Source: Ascarosepion bandense (taxonomy: Eukaryota; Mollusca; Cephalopoda; Sepiida; Sepiidae). Taken from it: a stretch of 64,000 bases of DNA. A model generated the notes under the pieces. The model was given only the letters and a program-made list of their open reading frames with translations, did no database searches and had not been told where the DNA came from. Every line of letters begins with the position of its first letter. Position 1 is the first letter of the stretch. Below are positions 12,130 to 22,291 of this stretch, one piece after another. The stretch lies in contig JBBBDQ010000225.1 in the NCBI GenBank assembly GCA_037127315.1, positions 1 through 64,000 of the forward strand, given 5' to 3'. The translations under genes and the position numbers were made by a program.

Positions 12130-13960
12130 CATCATTTCTAAATGCAAGCAAAGGTGATGGAATCCCAGCCATCATCCTAAAGAAATGTGCCACTGAGCTG
12201 GCCCCAGTCCTCTCCAAACTCTTCAATGATTGCTGGTCCTGGGCATGACGATAAACTGCATCTGGCAGCAAGGCCTCTGATTGGGAGGTTGTGAGGAGTA
12301 GGGAATCACCTAATTGCTGTTGTTCTTAGATCCACCCTAACCTGAAGTGGTAGCACCTGTTTGGGTCTTAGCTATGGGCAAATAATTAACCTCCAAACTG
12401 GGGTCAAAACACTATGAAAGTATACAAATACACTTTTATAGAAATATATACATAAAAATAGAAATAGAAATTTTATAGAAAAATATACATTTTTGAAGGA
12501 AAAATATTACTAACAATACATTTTTCAAGAAAAAATTATTACCCTAACACATTTTTGAAGTAAAAAAATTAATCTCAGCAAAGCATTTTTTGTTACAAAA
12601 CTAGAAGACACTTTCAGTTTTCTAAAATAAAAAAGAATAAAAACAAAAGATTTTCATTAAAATCTGACTAAATCAATCTTCTCACATTAAAGATTACCTT
12701 AAAACCCTGCCTTTTTGGGATTAAATAACCCACAGAGGTTGATATGCCCCATTAAACAAAACTCAAAGATCCAAACTTAAACTTAATTATTGCCTTTCTC
12801 CTTCCTGCTTTCCTGTTTAGGGAAGTTCTTTTCTGTAGTTCCTGTTTTTAAAAACTCTGGTGAACCCTCTAACCCCTCTAACCTCTCTATCACCCTATTA
12901 AGCTCTTTCCATTTTCAGCAAAGTATTTAATGCTCTAATCAATGCTAAAGTAGTTATGCATTTCACCTCTCACAATCTACTCTCTGCAAAACAATATGGC
13001 TTCCACTTTGCCAGATCTACCAGTCAATACTGAATATGTATACCAGGCTCTTGATGATAATGACAAAGTTTGAGCTGTTGCTCAAGATATCTTGAAAATG
13101 CTGGTCTTTGCACAATCTCCAGGGCTACAGTATTTCTGGATGATTGATTTAATTTAATCATTCCTGTTGAATTGTGAAATGAAGGTCGTTTTGAACAGAC
13201 AGGTTTTCAGATCCTTTCACACAAATACAAGTGTTTCTCAAGGCTTTATCGTAGGTTCTATACTGTTTCAGGTCTTCATCAATGATCTTCTTGATGTTAT
13301 CAGTTCCAAAGTATGCATCTATGCAGATAACACCACTATTTACTTCAGTCTCAATAGGAAATCTGCCTAGGCTGACAAAGTAAACCTGGCTGCTGCTCTT
13401 GAAAAGGACCACCAATCAGTGGTTAACTGGGGTGGGAAATGACTTGCAAATTTTAATGTCACTGAAACAAAATTGCTCTCTTTTAACCACCAAAGAGAAA
13501 CTTTCTTCATAAGCACAGCAGATGCAAGTCTCCTTGTGAATAACACACTGTGTTTCCTTGGCTCTATTTTTCAATCTACCTGAAGTGAAACAAGTACATC
13601 AAATCTATAGCTAGGAAGGTAGGGTCACTGTATCAGGTCAAAAGTTCTGTCTTGTCAGAATCCATCTTGCATATTTATAAACCTATCATTTGTTTGAGCA
13701 TTGAATACTGTTGCTATATCTGGTTGGATGCTACTGTCATTCATCTTGAGGTTCTTGACAAAATCCAAAGAAGGTTCTGCAATGTAACTGGTCCTGATTT
13801 GGCATCTTGACTTCAGTTACTCTCTCATTGATATGATTTGGCTTCCTTTTGTCTTTTCTACAAATATTTTCATGGCAACTGCTCTGATGAGCTTTTCTCG
13901 CTTTTACCTGACCACATGAATTTCAGTGTACTAGATTGGCATCTAGGTCTCACCATTTTA
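12130..13960 (+). pseudogene. LINE reverse transcriptase domain, broken
   Basis: At 12130-12240 the frame reads GDGIPAIILKKCATELAPVL, the RT block after the finger region (family: GPDNIPVIVLKKC). After the 12245-12830 interruption the sequence resumes with VVPVFKNSGEPSNPSN, then LLSAKQYGFHFARSTSQ. The frame at 13167-13370 has SQGFIVGSILFQVFINDLLD followed by IYADNTTIY. In active LINEs this box is YADD, so the second catalytic Asp is Asn here. Later pieces give NVTETKLLSFNHQRE and a C-terminal segment with FYKYFHGNCSDEL. Several stops and frameshifts are present. Confidence 0.88.
12245..12830. other. block interrupting the LINE relic, origin unknown
   Basis: LINE similarity stops after LFNDCW near 12240 and restarts near 12835. 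The 580 bp between contains a GC-balanced first part (12245-12420) and an AT-rich second part with repeated atacatttttgaag-like units at 12420-12600. It is probably an inserted element or low-complexity expansion, but no termini or target duplication are identifiable. Confidence 0.4.
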
Positions 13961-14262
13961 CCATTGAAATACTTAAATGTAACAACCACTTCTAATTGAA
14001 CAGCTTTTCTTGCATTTTCTGCCTGTGGAACTCCCTACCATCTCCAAAAATTTAAATGCAACTTCAATTGCCATCTTCTATCTTCATGAATCTTGTTCAT
14101 ATTTTATCCTTTCTTCAATACGCCCTATACCCAGTCTTTTCCCTGGCTGTAACCCCCTATGCACTAGTGGTGGTCCCACCTTGCATGAGGTGAAATGATA
14201 AAACAAAAGAAATCACCTGTTTGACAGAGTGAAAAATTTATCATTTTCTGTTGGATGAGTTG

Positions 14263-14760
14263 TTAATGAGCAGTGGAGATTCTACGAGAGAGAGCTAAAA
14301 TGGGGGAAGGGGCTTTCCTCCCAGAATTTATCCTCCCATTTGCCCCTCCTGAATATTTGCTAATTAATATGACGGATTCCCCTTTACAAAATTTCAATAC
14401 ATTTTGAGATACTCTTCCATGAAATTCACTCAGCAGTATACCTAAATAGTTGCCATTTTTTGCTGGCCCAATAATCTGATTTTCTCCATGAAATGGCAAA
14501 CCTTTGGAAGCAAGAAAGTGAGTTACAGAAACCACATGTGTCAACACATTATGCCAGTTTTCCTGATCTGAGTAATGTTGCTCAAGTGATAAAGAATCTA
14601 CATTTCCAGTTCCTTTATGCTTTATCAGATATGCTGTCATGCACATTTAATGTTCTTCTCCATTTTCATGTTCTACAATAACATTGCTGCGATTTCAGTC
14701 ATTGAACCCTGATGTAGCAAAGGGAGATTTTTTCTTGGACAATAGGTGGCATACAAAGGA
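14263..14760 (-). pseudogene. hAT-type (zf-MYM/DUF4371-like) transposase N-terminal relic
   Basis: The minus-strand frame 14646-14263 (127 codons) reads ENWHNVLTHVVSVTHFLASK, GLPFHGENQ and NGNYLGILLSEF. This is the start of the hAT transposase region usually written as W-VLxRLIA-VxFLAxQNLAFRG, with NGNFL-LVE. Upstream, through stops and one frame change, the sequence retains NVIVEHENGEEH, the tail of the TTF-type zinc finger (HE-S--H). It covers the part of a hAT protein missing from the relic at 1262-1830, but that piece is on the other strand 12 kb away, so they need not be one insertion. The C-terminal part decays after the glycine-rich segment near 14340. Confidence 0.7.
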
Positions 14761-15278
14761 GTACAAACTATCTTGGGATAGTGAATAGAGTAACCATTCA
14801 TGTTTTATGTAATCGCTATTCAGCAGTTCATGTGTGAATACATTACATTCATATTTTCTACTCTAGCCATTTTATACACTTTATAAGATTACGTTTAATT
14901 TCTGCTGAAATGGTTATTCATCTGGAAATATATATCTTAAATATTTAGTATTTGGTCCCACAGCAGAATATACAGTTATATAAGTGTACTTGCAACAAGA
15001 CTTAAATATTTAAACATTCTGCTCCCATAATGAACATGTCATTTCTTTAATTGTATGAACAGTATTTATTCTTAATACAAACTTTCTCATGTGTGCTGAT
15101 TCACAAAACTTCCAGACAAGACCTAGATCTAGAGTGCCTGGCACTGGTGTAGCCTCATCTATGTACAGGTCTACAAGACTATATTCAACACTTTTCTCAA
15201 CTTGCACAATTAAAAAGTTTATCCATTCATATATTCACAAACTATCAATACCTGGTAATTAGTACTGCATCATAAGTT

Positions 15279-15788
15279 CATAATCTTAAATAACCACTGC
15301 ATGCTTACCATACATAATCTTAAATAACCACTGCATGCTTACCATACATAATCTTAAATAACCACTGCATGCTTACCATACATAATCTTAAATAACCACT
15401 GCATGCTTACCATACATAATCTTAAATAACCACTGCATGCTTACCATACATAATCTTAAATAACCACTGCATGCTTACCATACATAATCTTAAATAACCA
15501 CTGCATGCTTACCATACATAATCTTAAATAACCACTGCATGCTTACCATACATAATCTTAAATAACCACTGCATGCTTACCATACATAATCTTAAATAAC
15601 CACTGCATGCTTACCATACATAATCTTAAATAACCACTGCATGCTTACCATACATAATCTTAAATAACCACTGCATGCTTACCATACATAATCTTAAATA
15701 ACCACTGCATGCTTACCATACATAATCTTAAATAACCACTGCATGCTTACCATACATAATCTTAAATAACCACTGCATGCTTACCATA
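15279..15788. repeat. 34-bp tandem repeat, 15 units with no differences seen
   Basis: The unit is cataatcttaaataaccact followed by gcatgcttaccata. It fills 510 bp, which is exactly 15 x 34, and I see no difference between units. Each contains the palindrome GCATGC. There are no spacers, so it is not a CRISPR array. Flanking DNA is ordinary AT-rich sequence. Lack of divergence implies recent amplification or ongoing homogenisation. Confidence 0.97.
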
Positions 15789-15852
15789 CAAGTGTTCAAT
15801 GATGTTAGTGAAGCACAGGTTCAATCACTCATAATTTATGCATAGCCCTCTA

Positions 15853-16657
15853 GGTACCTCCACTCATTTTTGAGAACTAACTTCTAAAATGAAAGTTTAT
15901 TTTTAAGTTTTATTTTAGTTTTTATTGAAAACTAAATGATTAAATTTACTATTTCCAGTAAGCAAAATACTCTAGTGTATTTCAAACAGAAATTATATTG
16001 ATTAGAATCTAAAATTTTAAAGTTTTTTTTTATCTTTCAATTTTTTGGCAATTTTTGAATGATCGACACATTTATAAACAAAAGTTAATTCTTGGTTTTT
16101 TAAAAAAATAAAATTTTGCAAAAATAAAATTTACATCTGTGACATATTATTTTGCAAAAATAAAATATACATCTGTGACATATTATTTTTAGAAAATTAG
16201 CAAATTTAATGTTAAATTAATCTGATTTACACAAGTATTACTTATTTATAGCATGAAATTTATAATAAAACTATTTCTTAAACACAAAGTTGAATTTTCT
16301 AACCTTTCGACCATATTTGAAATGTGTTGACAGATTGACAGATGTGAGATAAGTGTATAGCGATCATAATTGATAAGTGTATAGCGATACATAATTGATA
16401 TGTATAAGTGACATAATTGTACAATTTTTTCCTTAAGTGGAAGAAACCCTGAAACACATGACCTCTCGTACACATAGAAATTACTATACAAAAAAAAACT
16501 TCAAATACACAAAAAATTGAAATTATTTAAAAAATACGAAGACAACAATTTGTATTAAACTTTTCAATTTTTGATTAGTAGATATAATCTTCACTTAATA
16601 AGTTAGTAAACTAACAACAAATACTATGCTGTTTTTCAGCAATTTAGTGAAGGTACC
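15853..16657 (+). mobile_element. GGTACC TIR element, copy 2 (805 bp, TA-flanked)
   Basis: The block starts GGTACCTCCACTC immediately after TA at 15851-15852 and ends TTTAGTGAAGGTACC immediately before TA at 16658-16659. The ends are inverted copies (GGTACCTYCACT), so this looks like a non-autonomous DNA transposon with a TA target duplication. The interior is AT-rich, has no coding capacity, and contains a 26-bp tandem duplication (agtgtatagcgat...) near 16350-16400. Interior blocks match the copies at 19718-22040 and 52880-54270. Confidence 0.8.
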
Positions 16658-17108
16658 TACCCTGAACCTGGGTTCACATGCAATGTATAAATATATCCAA
16701 TATCATAAGATAAAAAATGCAATAAAACTATGACATTATTTAATTTGATAAGTTTTTAATTGCTTCAATAAATATGTCATTTTTATTAATAGTACTACAG
16801 TAGGTTAATGTTACTTCTGCTTTTTTATATTGGCATTAATGTTTAAATCAAAATATGTAGCTAGTTGCAATAACTATGATTTTTTAATAAGTGAAATTCT
16901 TCATCCGAATTGAATGAAGAAAAAATTCTTCAACAGAAAACAACATTTTTAAACAAACACGAATACAAAGTCAGTTTTATCAACAAAAAATCTGAAGAAA
17001 AATATGAATTATTTTCTTTGTTGGTGAGAAATGAACATAGAATGAGAAAATTATTTGTTTTAATTAAGACAACTGAATTGCTGTTTTTGCTTTGAAATTA
17101 ACATCAAA

Positions 17109-17126
17109 GTTTAGGATGAGCCCCCA
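17109..17126 (-). other. primer-binding site, tRNA-Pro-like
   Basis: On the minus strand tgggggctcatcc begins three bases after the terminal CA of the LTR at 17130. It resembles the tRNA-Pro primer-binding site known from retroviruses such as MLV. A PBS lies after a 5' LTR, yet pol of the same strand lies upstream of this LTR. Confidence 0.6.
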
Positions 17127-17129
17127 TTT

Positions 17130-18180
17130 TGTCACAGTTGCAACAAAAAGATAAAAAGAGAAAGAGCAAGTGAAAGAAAAATAAAATAAAAAAATACTAT
17201 CAATGCTAGAGTTTTATAACAATAAAAATAATTTATTTTCAAAAGTAAAAAGATAAATATATTACAATTAAACATTCAGAATGAAATTGATTCAGTTTAG
17301 GAAAAATTTAAGAATTAAATCAAGTCAGAGAAAAAATAACATTATACATAACAGAAAGTCCGTGGTGATACCGACTGAGCAAAAGCGAGCTGAACCGGAT
17401 GTTGGCTCTATGCCGACCAGAAAGCTAATGAGTAAAAATCATTTCTGCGCAAGTGAATCCGCGCAGATGTTCTGGTTGAAAAATAAAAATTAATCAAATA
17501 TCAAATTACCATTTTGCAAGCCTTTGTGAATTTCATTTACCAGCCAATGGGAAGCCCAGAATCAAATACAAGGCTGAAATTCAAAACGACTAGCTTTTGA
17601 TCCAAAAAGCAGATATAAAAAGCGGAGACACAAAAGCTTTATCAGACAGACTTAGATGACAGGAGAATGTAATTAATATCCCCTTGACTTAAGTCCAGCG
17701 GCTACTTAACATTCGCCTCTCTTACCCTATCATAATTTCTTCCCTGTCTCAAAAGTACTTGTTGACTTCAGGAGTGACCTTTTCAAAGACCTTCCACACA
17801 AACCAACTTACTGACCTACTAACCTTAGAAGTGGTAACTTCTAAATAAACATTCTTTAACTACAAGACGCTTCCACATTCCTAAACCTTTAATCTCTTTC
17901 AGCTCATTATTTTCCATGAACATTCTTTTATCTCTTTCAGCTCATTATTATTTGTAATGAACTCACTAACCTCCGATGGACTTTTATTTCAAGTATTCCT
18001 TTATTTGTAAAACATTAATTGAAATGTATATATATATAAATGTTATTTTATACTCAAAATTGCCTTTCTTGAATTTATAATCATTTTATGAATTATAGTG
18101 GGCTATCTTCCCACAAGGCCAAATTCCGTTAACCTGCTACGGTATACGATTACCCTTTACTATAACGGAATCCTACAACA
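17130..18180 (-). repeat. LTR of the BEL/Pao family, 1051 bp
   Basis: Read on the minus strand the block begins TGTTGTAGGATTCCG at 18180 and ends CAACTGTGACA at 17130, the usual TG...CA boundaries. It follows the BEL/Pao pol remnant on the same strand and precedes a PBS-like motif. A related sequence in the opposite orientation lies at 55815-56670, sharing ccgtt...aacggaatttggcc near the start and caaccagaacatctgcgc internally. Confidence 0.7.
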
Positions 18181-18399
18181 ACTAGAAAAGAATAAATAAG
18201 ATAAGATACCCCGCTATAAGTCAACAGTAATCTTGGTCACAAATGTTAAAAGATAGAAATAAGAGTTTTACCGGTGTGTCTGTGCTAGGACTGAACAAAG
18301 ACTGATCATAGGGAGTCAGGGTCAGTGCTTTGATCTTTTCCGTAAAAGCAAATTTGCCTGCAATTGAACTGTATTGCCAAGACAAACCAGCTCTTTCAT

Positions 18400-19717
18400 T
18401 TATAGAGATGGATGACCTCTTTGAAGAAAGTCCTCTCTATTTCTGGTGTCTTTTAGATCAAAAGGGGACATCCCCTCATTTGGTTTTTTATTTGAGAGCC
18501 AAATCAAATGAAATAGATCTGTTTTTACCAATTGCAATAGACATGGCTTGTAGTAATTTCTCTTTTTAGTATTTCCTAAAAAGCGGCTTCTGTAACACAA
18601 GTCACTTAACATACACAGATTATTCAAAGGGTCTCTGGGGCTATGCATTAAGATTGATCTGCATATTAGCTTTAATACCAAAAATATATGGATCATGAAG
18701 AGACTGTCTACTCACTTTCCTCACATCTCTTCTCTTACATCTTTCAAGTTTAACATTTTTAGATGCCATTGCAACAATGTTGTCTTTATTTAAATTGCTC
18801 TCGTTAATTGACTCCACAATTTCAGGAGAAGAGTAGTTACCCCCTAAATCTTTGGAAAATTCTGTAGAATTCTGTAGTAAGAATGAGTCAGAGCTAATTC
18901 TAGTGTGTATAGGTGTTTGCGTGAATGGGTTTGGAAGCTTCCATCACCCCTTTTAATTTTTACTGAACATACTTTCTTATTGTCTGCAGGGATCAATTCT
19001 ATTATTCTTACAAACTGCCAATAATGTCGAGGTTTAGCAGGAATTTTTTTATTAGGACTACGTCATCAACTTTGAATACATTATTATTTTCATGAAAGTT
19101 CTTACACTGTTCTCTTAAATTTAACAGATACTCCTGAAACCAAAGCTCACAGAATTTAATAAGCATATCATCATGTTTTTCTAAGTTATTAATAAAATCA
19201 GTGGGTCTGGTTGTTTATTCTAGCCATAAGTCCCATATTAATGTCAGTCAGTTAAGTGCCATATGTGATACATGCTTGAAAGAGACATGACTGACTGGGC
19301 AGAAGATTATCCTGCAGTAGGTTGCCATTACTTTCTGTGATAGACTGGTTGCCAACCAAGGCTATAGAACCCAATCTGTCCTGTTATTTAACCCAGAACT
19401 GGAAGGAAGTGAAAGATTAATACCTTTCCCAAGGGTATTTGTGCATAAGTGAATGCAAGGAATTTAACTGGAATTCAAACTCAGCTCCCCAATTTCTTGT
19501 TCCAAGCTGATATCCACTGCACCACAATGCACATATTAATGTTGGGATGTAAAAAACAGTTAAGGGTTAATATTTCCAAATTTGGATCATTAATGGCGTT
19601 TTGTATGTTCTAAAAGATCATCAATAAGTCAAAATAGTTTATTTTTGAATGTCCAGTAATTTTGTACAAACATTTCCATGTACTTCCCACCCACTTCCTA
19701 CAATGGTGTTGTGATTA
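18400..19717 (-). pseudogene. BEL/Pao pol 3' part: integrase core end and C-terminal domain
   Basis: Reading down from 19717, the minus strand gives a Trp-Val-Gly-Ser-Thr-Trp segment, then CLYKITGHSKINYFDLL, then IQNAINDPNLEILTLNCFLH, the integrase segment after the catalytic core in BEL/Pao elements. A SINE (19245-19531) interrupts it and the frame resumes with PTDFINNLEKHDDMLIKFCE, YLLNLREQCKNF and VDDVVLIKK. Next come IPADNKKVCSVKIKRGDGSF and KHLYTLELALTHSY, the BEL integrase C-terminal domain (DUF5641-like). Integrase inserts the cDNA. Frameshifts and stops are scattered and the pol tail decays by about 18400. The upstream half of the gene lies at 31880-32960, separated by a 12-kb nested insertion. 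Confidence 0.88.
19245..19531 (-). mobile_element. tRNA-derived SINE with 11-bp target duplication
   Basis: The minus strand begins gtgcattgtggtgcagtgga, which contains an A-box-like tggtgcagtgg, followed by a B-box-like gagtttgaattcc region and ending cttaactgactgac. Identical catattaatgt flanks lie at 19234-19244 and 19532-19542. Removing the insert plus one duplication restores a readable BEL integrase segment (PNINM followed by GLMAR). Related copies lie at 21541-21834 and 57815-58034. Confidence 0.9.
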
Positions 19718-20108
19718 GGTACCTCCACTCATTTTCCATACCTAAGTTTTAAACTGAATTTTAAAAATAAATGTTTTCTTGAAGCTTTCATTTTAGCATT
19801 AATTGAAAGTTCAATGATTAAATGTACTATTTCCGGTAAGCAAAATACTTTGGAGTATTTTAAATAGAAATTATATGGATTGGAATTTCAACATTTTTTT
19901 GAGTTTTCAAAATTCATCATTTTTTGCGTCCATTTTGGCAGCTTGACAAATTTCTAAACAAAACTTAATTATCAGTTTTAAAAATCTTTTAAAAATAAAT
20001 TATATCTCTGTGACATGTTATTTTTGGAAACTTAGCAAATTGAAAGTTAAATTAATATGAGTTACACAAATATTGCTTGTTTATAGCATGAAATTTAAAA
20101 TAAGAGTA

Positions 20109-20876
20109 TGTGGGGGATTTGGTATTTGCTGGGTTGTATGTTGATTATTTCCCCCACAAATACAACACTCTATTTTGCAATCGCGCAAAGTGAAGGAATA
20201 AATTACAACGGACATTCAACAACAAACAATTTATTATGTGACAAATAAAATGGTATGTAGAAACCAACAAAATACATGATTCGAAAATTGCCTTTTTGAG
20301 AAATATAAACTTGGCAAGAAGTTAATTTTTGTCCAAAAACGTGTATAAGTGTACATTAGCAGAGTCTGTAAATAAGCCTTTCCTACTTACATTTGGTGCG
20401 TTTCAGTTGGCGACAGCGTGTCGCGTTGCTGAAAGAAAGTGCGTCAGTTTATTCTTTTTAAGGTCCTTGGAGCGAGGTCACGAACTTTTGGCATGGAAGA
20501 AATGACATGGCCTGCAAAGTATACGGTGGCATGCGGACTTAATGGCCTGCTTGGTGACTGACCTTTCTTTCTAACTGTGTGTATTATATACATTAATAGG
20601 GGATCAACTAATCTTCCTAACATTAGGGTGTGAAAACATTTATGGACCAATCAGATTTATTATTTTACTATTTTGTTTGGGGCCTAAATATTTTTGTGTT
20701 AATTTACTTCCAAGCCTATTTTTCTAGAATGTTCTTATTCTAAGTTTTTAGCTGATTGGTTGAGAAATATAAAAATGTAATCTAAATTCTACTGCTGTTT
20801 TGATCCAATTTTTCTAGATTGTTCTATTGTTTTTTCCTGTTGCTTATTTTAATAAAAAAAAATATGTATCCCATAA
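20109..20876. mobile_element. LTR-like insertion inside TIR element copy 3
   Basis: Compared with copy 2, the alignment breaks after aataagagta at 20108 and resumes near 20881. The block begins tgtgggggattt, ends atcccata, and is bounded by a possible 4-bp duplication AGTA. It contains several AATAAA-like signals and no coding similarity. Size and the imperfect inverted ends suggest a solo LTR, orientation unknown. Confidence 0.4.
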
Positions 20877-21540
20877 GTATTTTTTAATATCGAAGCTCTG
20901 ATCTTTCTGACCTTTGAAGTAAGTGGGAAGTGAGTGATGACAGCCAGATTGTTGTAATGAAATAAGTATGGTTAACCAGAATTGGCATAACAGTCCAAAC
21001 TTTTTTCATGCAAGAGAAAAAACTGTGAAACACCTGATCTTTTAATGCCACATACGAAATATCATAGTAAATAAAAACAACCTTCATGCACACCCAAAGA
21101 AATATTTTAAATTATTTTAAAAATCTTTTGATCCGAGGATTTGTATTAAACTTTTCAAATTTTGATTAATGAATATAGTCTTTGCTTAATAATTTAATAA
21201 CCTAACCGCGACAAGGCATTGAAGAATTTTCAAATATTTTTTGAAATTTTATAAATTAAAAAAGAAAACAATCCTTGCAAAAATTCATTATTCATTGTAA
21301 AATAATTTTTTTTCAGACTATATATATATATATATATTAAAGCAATTAAAAGTCTATCTAATTAAGTAGTGTCATAGTTGTATTGCATTTTTTATTTTAC
21401 TATTCAGAGCAGATTTTTGAAAAAACAGCCAACTGTTTGAAAAAAAAAAATAATAATTACATTTCCCAAGGAGCCTTGCATTTAACTAATAAAACAATTT
21501 TTCAAAACATAGTTTTAATTTCCTGAAATTTCATGATTAT

Positions 21541-21834
21541 GTGCATTGTGGTGCAGTGGATATAGGCTCAGAACAAGAAATCAGAGAGCCGAGTTCAATT
21601 AACAGTTGAATTCCTTGCATTCACTTATGCACAAATACCCTTGGGAAAAGTATTAATTCGTCTCTTCTCTTTAAATAACAGGACAGATTGGTTTCTATAG
21701 CCTTGGCTGGCAACCAGTCTACCACAGAAAGTAATGGCAACCTACCACAGGATAATTATCTGCCCAGTCAGTGATGTCTCTTTCGAGACATGATCGCCCA
21801 AGTGTGAATTACGTATGGCACTTAACTGACTGAC
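21541..21834 (+). mobile_element. tRNA-derived SINE, second copy
   Basis: It begins gtgcattgtggtgcagtgga and ends cttaactgactgac, the same boundaries as the minus-strand copy at 19245-19531. The internal blocks cacttatgcacaaatac, ccttggctggcaaccagtc and cagaaagtaatggcaacct also match. The flanking target duplication is not clear. Confidence 0.85.
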
Positions 21835-22041
21835 ATGGAGGAGTATAACAGATGTAAAAAAATATTTTTTTTTACTAAGATTTTATAAAAAATAATGATT
21901 TCAAAAATAATTTCATTCATTTGTATATAAATCCTGAAAGTTTCATTAAAATTCAACAATTATTTGATTATTGCAAAAATTTCCAAATTAATGTGTTTTT
22001 CACCAGGAAAAACTGATTTGCGTAATATTACATTATTTATA

Positions 22042-22280
22042 GTAAATTCGGGCATCATTCAATTAATTTTGGTGCCATGTTCATTAACTCAAATGTGCGC
22101 GCGACCAGTTTGATTCAAGTTGGTGAAAAGTCAGATAGCAAGATTTCAGCGTGACTTCCTTGAGATCAAAATTCACAATGTGGGCGAGGAAAAACACCGT
22201 TGTAATAGTCGACTTGAAGACCAGCTGCTGAATTGAAGCCATCAACAACCAGGTGGCGAGCGTCAGTTCACATCAAGAGG
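22042..22280 (+). repeat. inverted R-U5 fragment of the env-Gypsy LTR
   Basis: This plus-strand block matches the minus strand of 30790-30578: gggcatcattca, actcaaatgtgc, gtgacttccttgagatcaaa, atagtcgacttgaagac and finally gttcacatc. It therefore points opposite to the LTR expected at this end. The left limit of homology is about 25-30 bases past the TATA box of the intact LTR, near the likely R start. The right limit is the terminal CA of the LTR, joined about 10 bases from the env stop. Confidence 0.7.
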
Positions 22281-22291
22281 AAAAATCAAAG

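Larger units (their letters stand above)
10920..14190 (+). mobile_element. CR1/L2-like non-LTR retrotransposon relic
   Basis: A 3.3-kb plus-strand relic carries the endonuclease, linker and reverse transcriptase of a CR1/L2-type LINE in the expected order, shifted through several frames. It is 5' truncated, losing any ORF1, and a block of about 580 bp without LINE similarity (12245-12830) interrupts the RT domain. The 3' part ends near 14190 after the usual C-terminal block. No target duplication was identified. The separate endonuclease and RT entries give the motif evidence. Confidence 0.85.

Noticed and set aside
1262..14760. The two hAT pieces as halves of one transposon
   Set aside because: They cover complementary parts of the protein but lie on opposite strands 12 kb apart with no shared ends.
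15279..15788. Regular 34-bp repeat resembling a CRISPR array
   Set aside because: Units are directly adjacent with no variable spacers, and the genome is eukaryotic.
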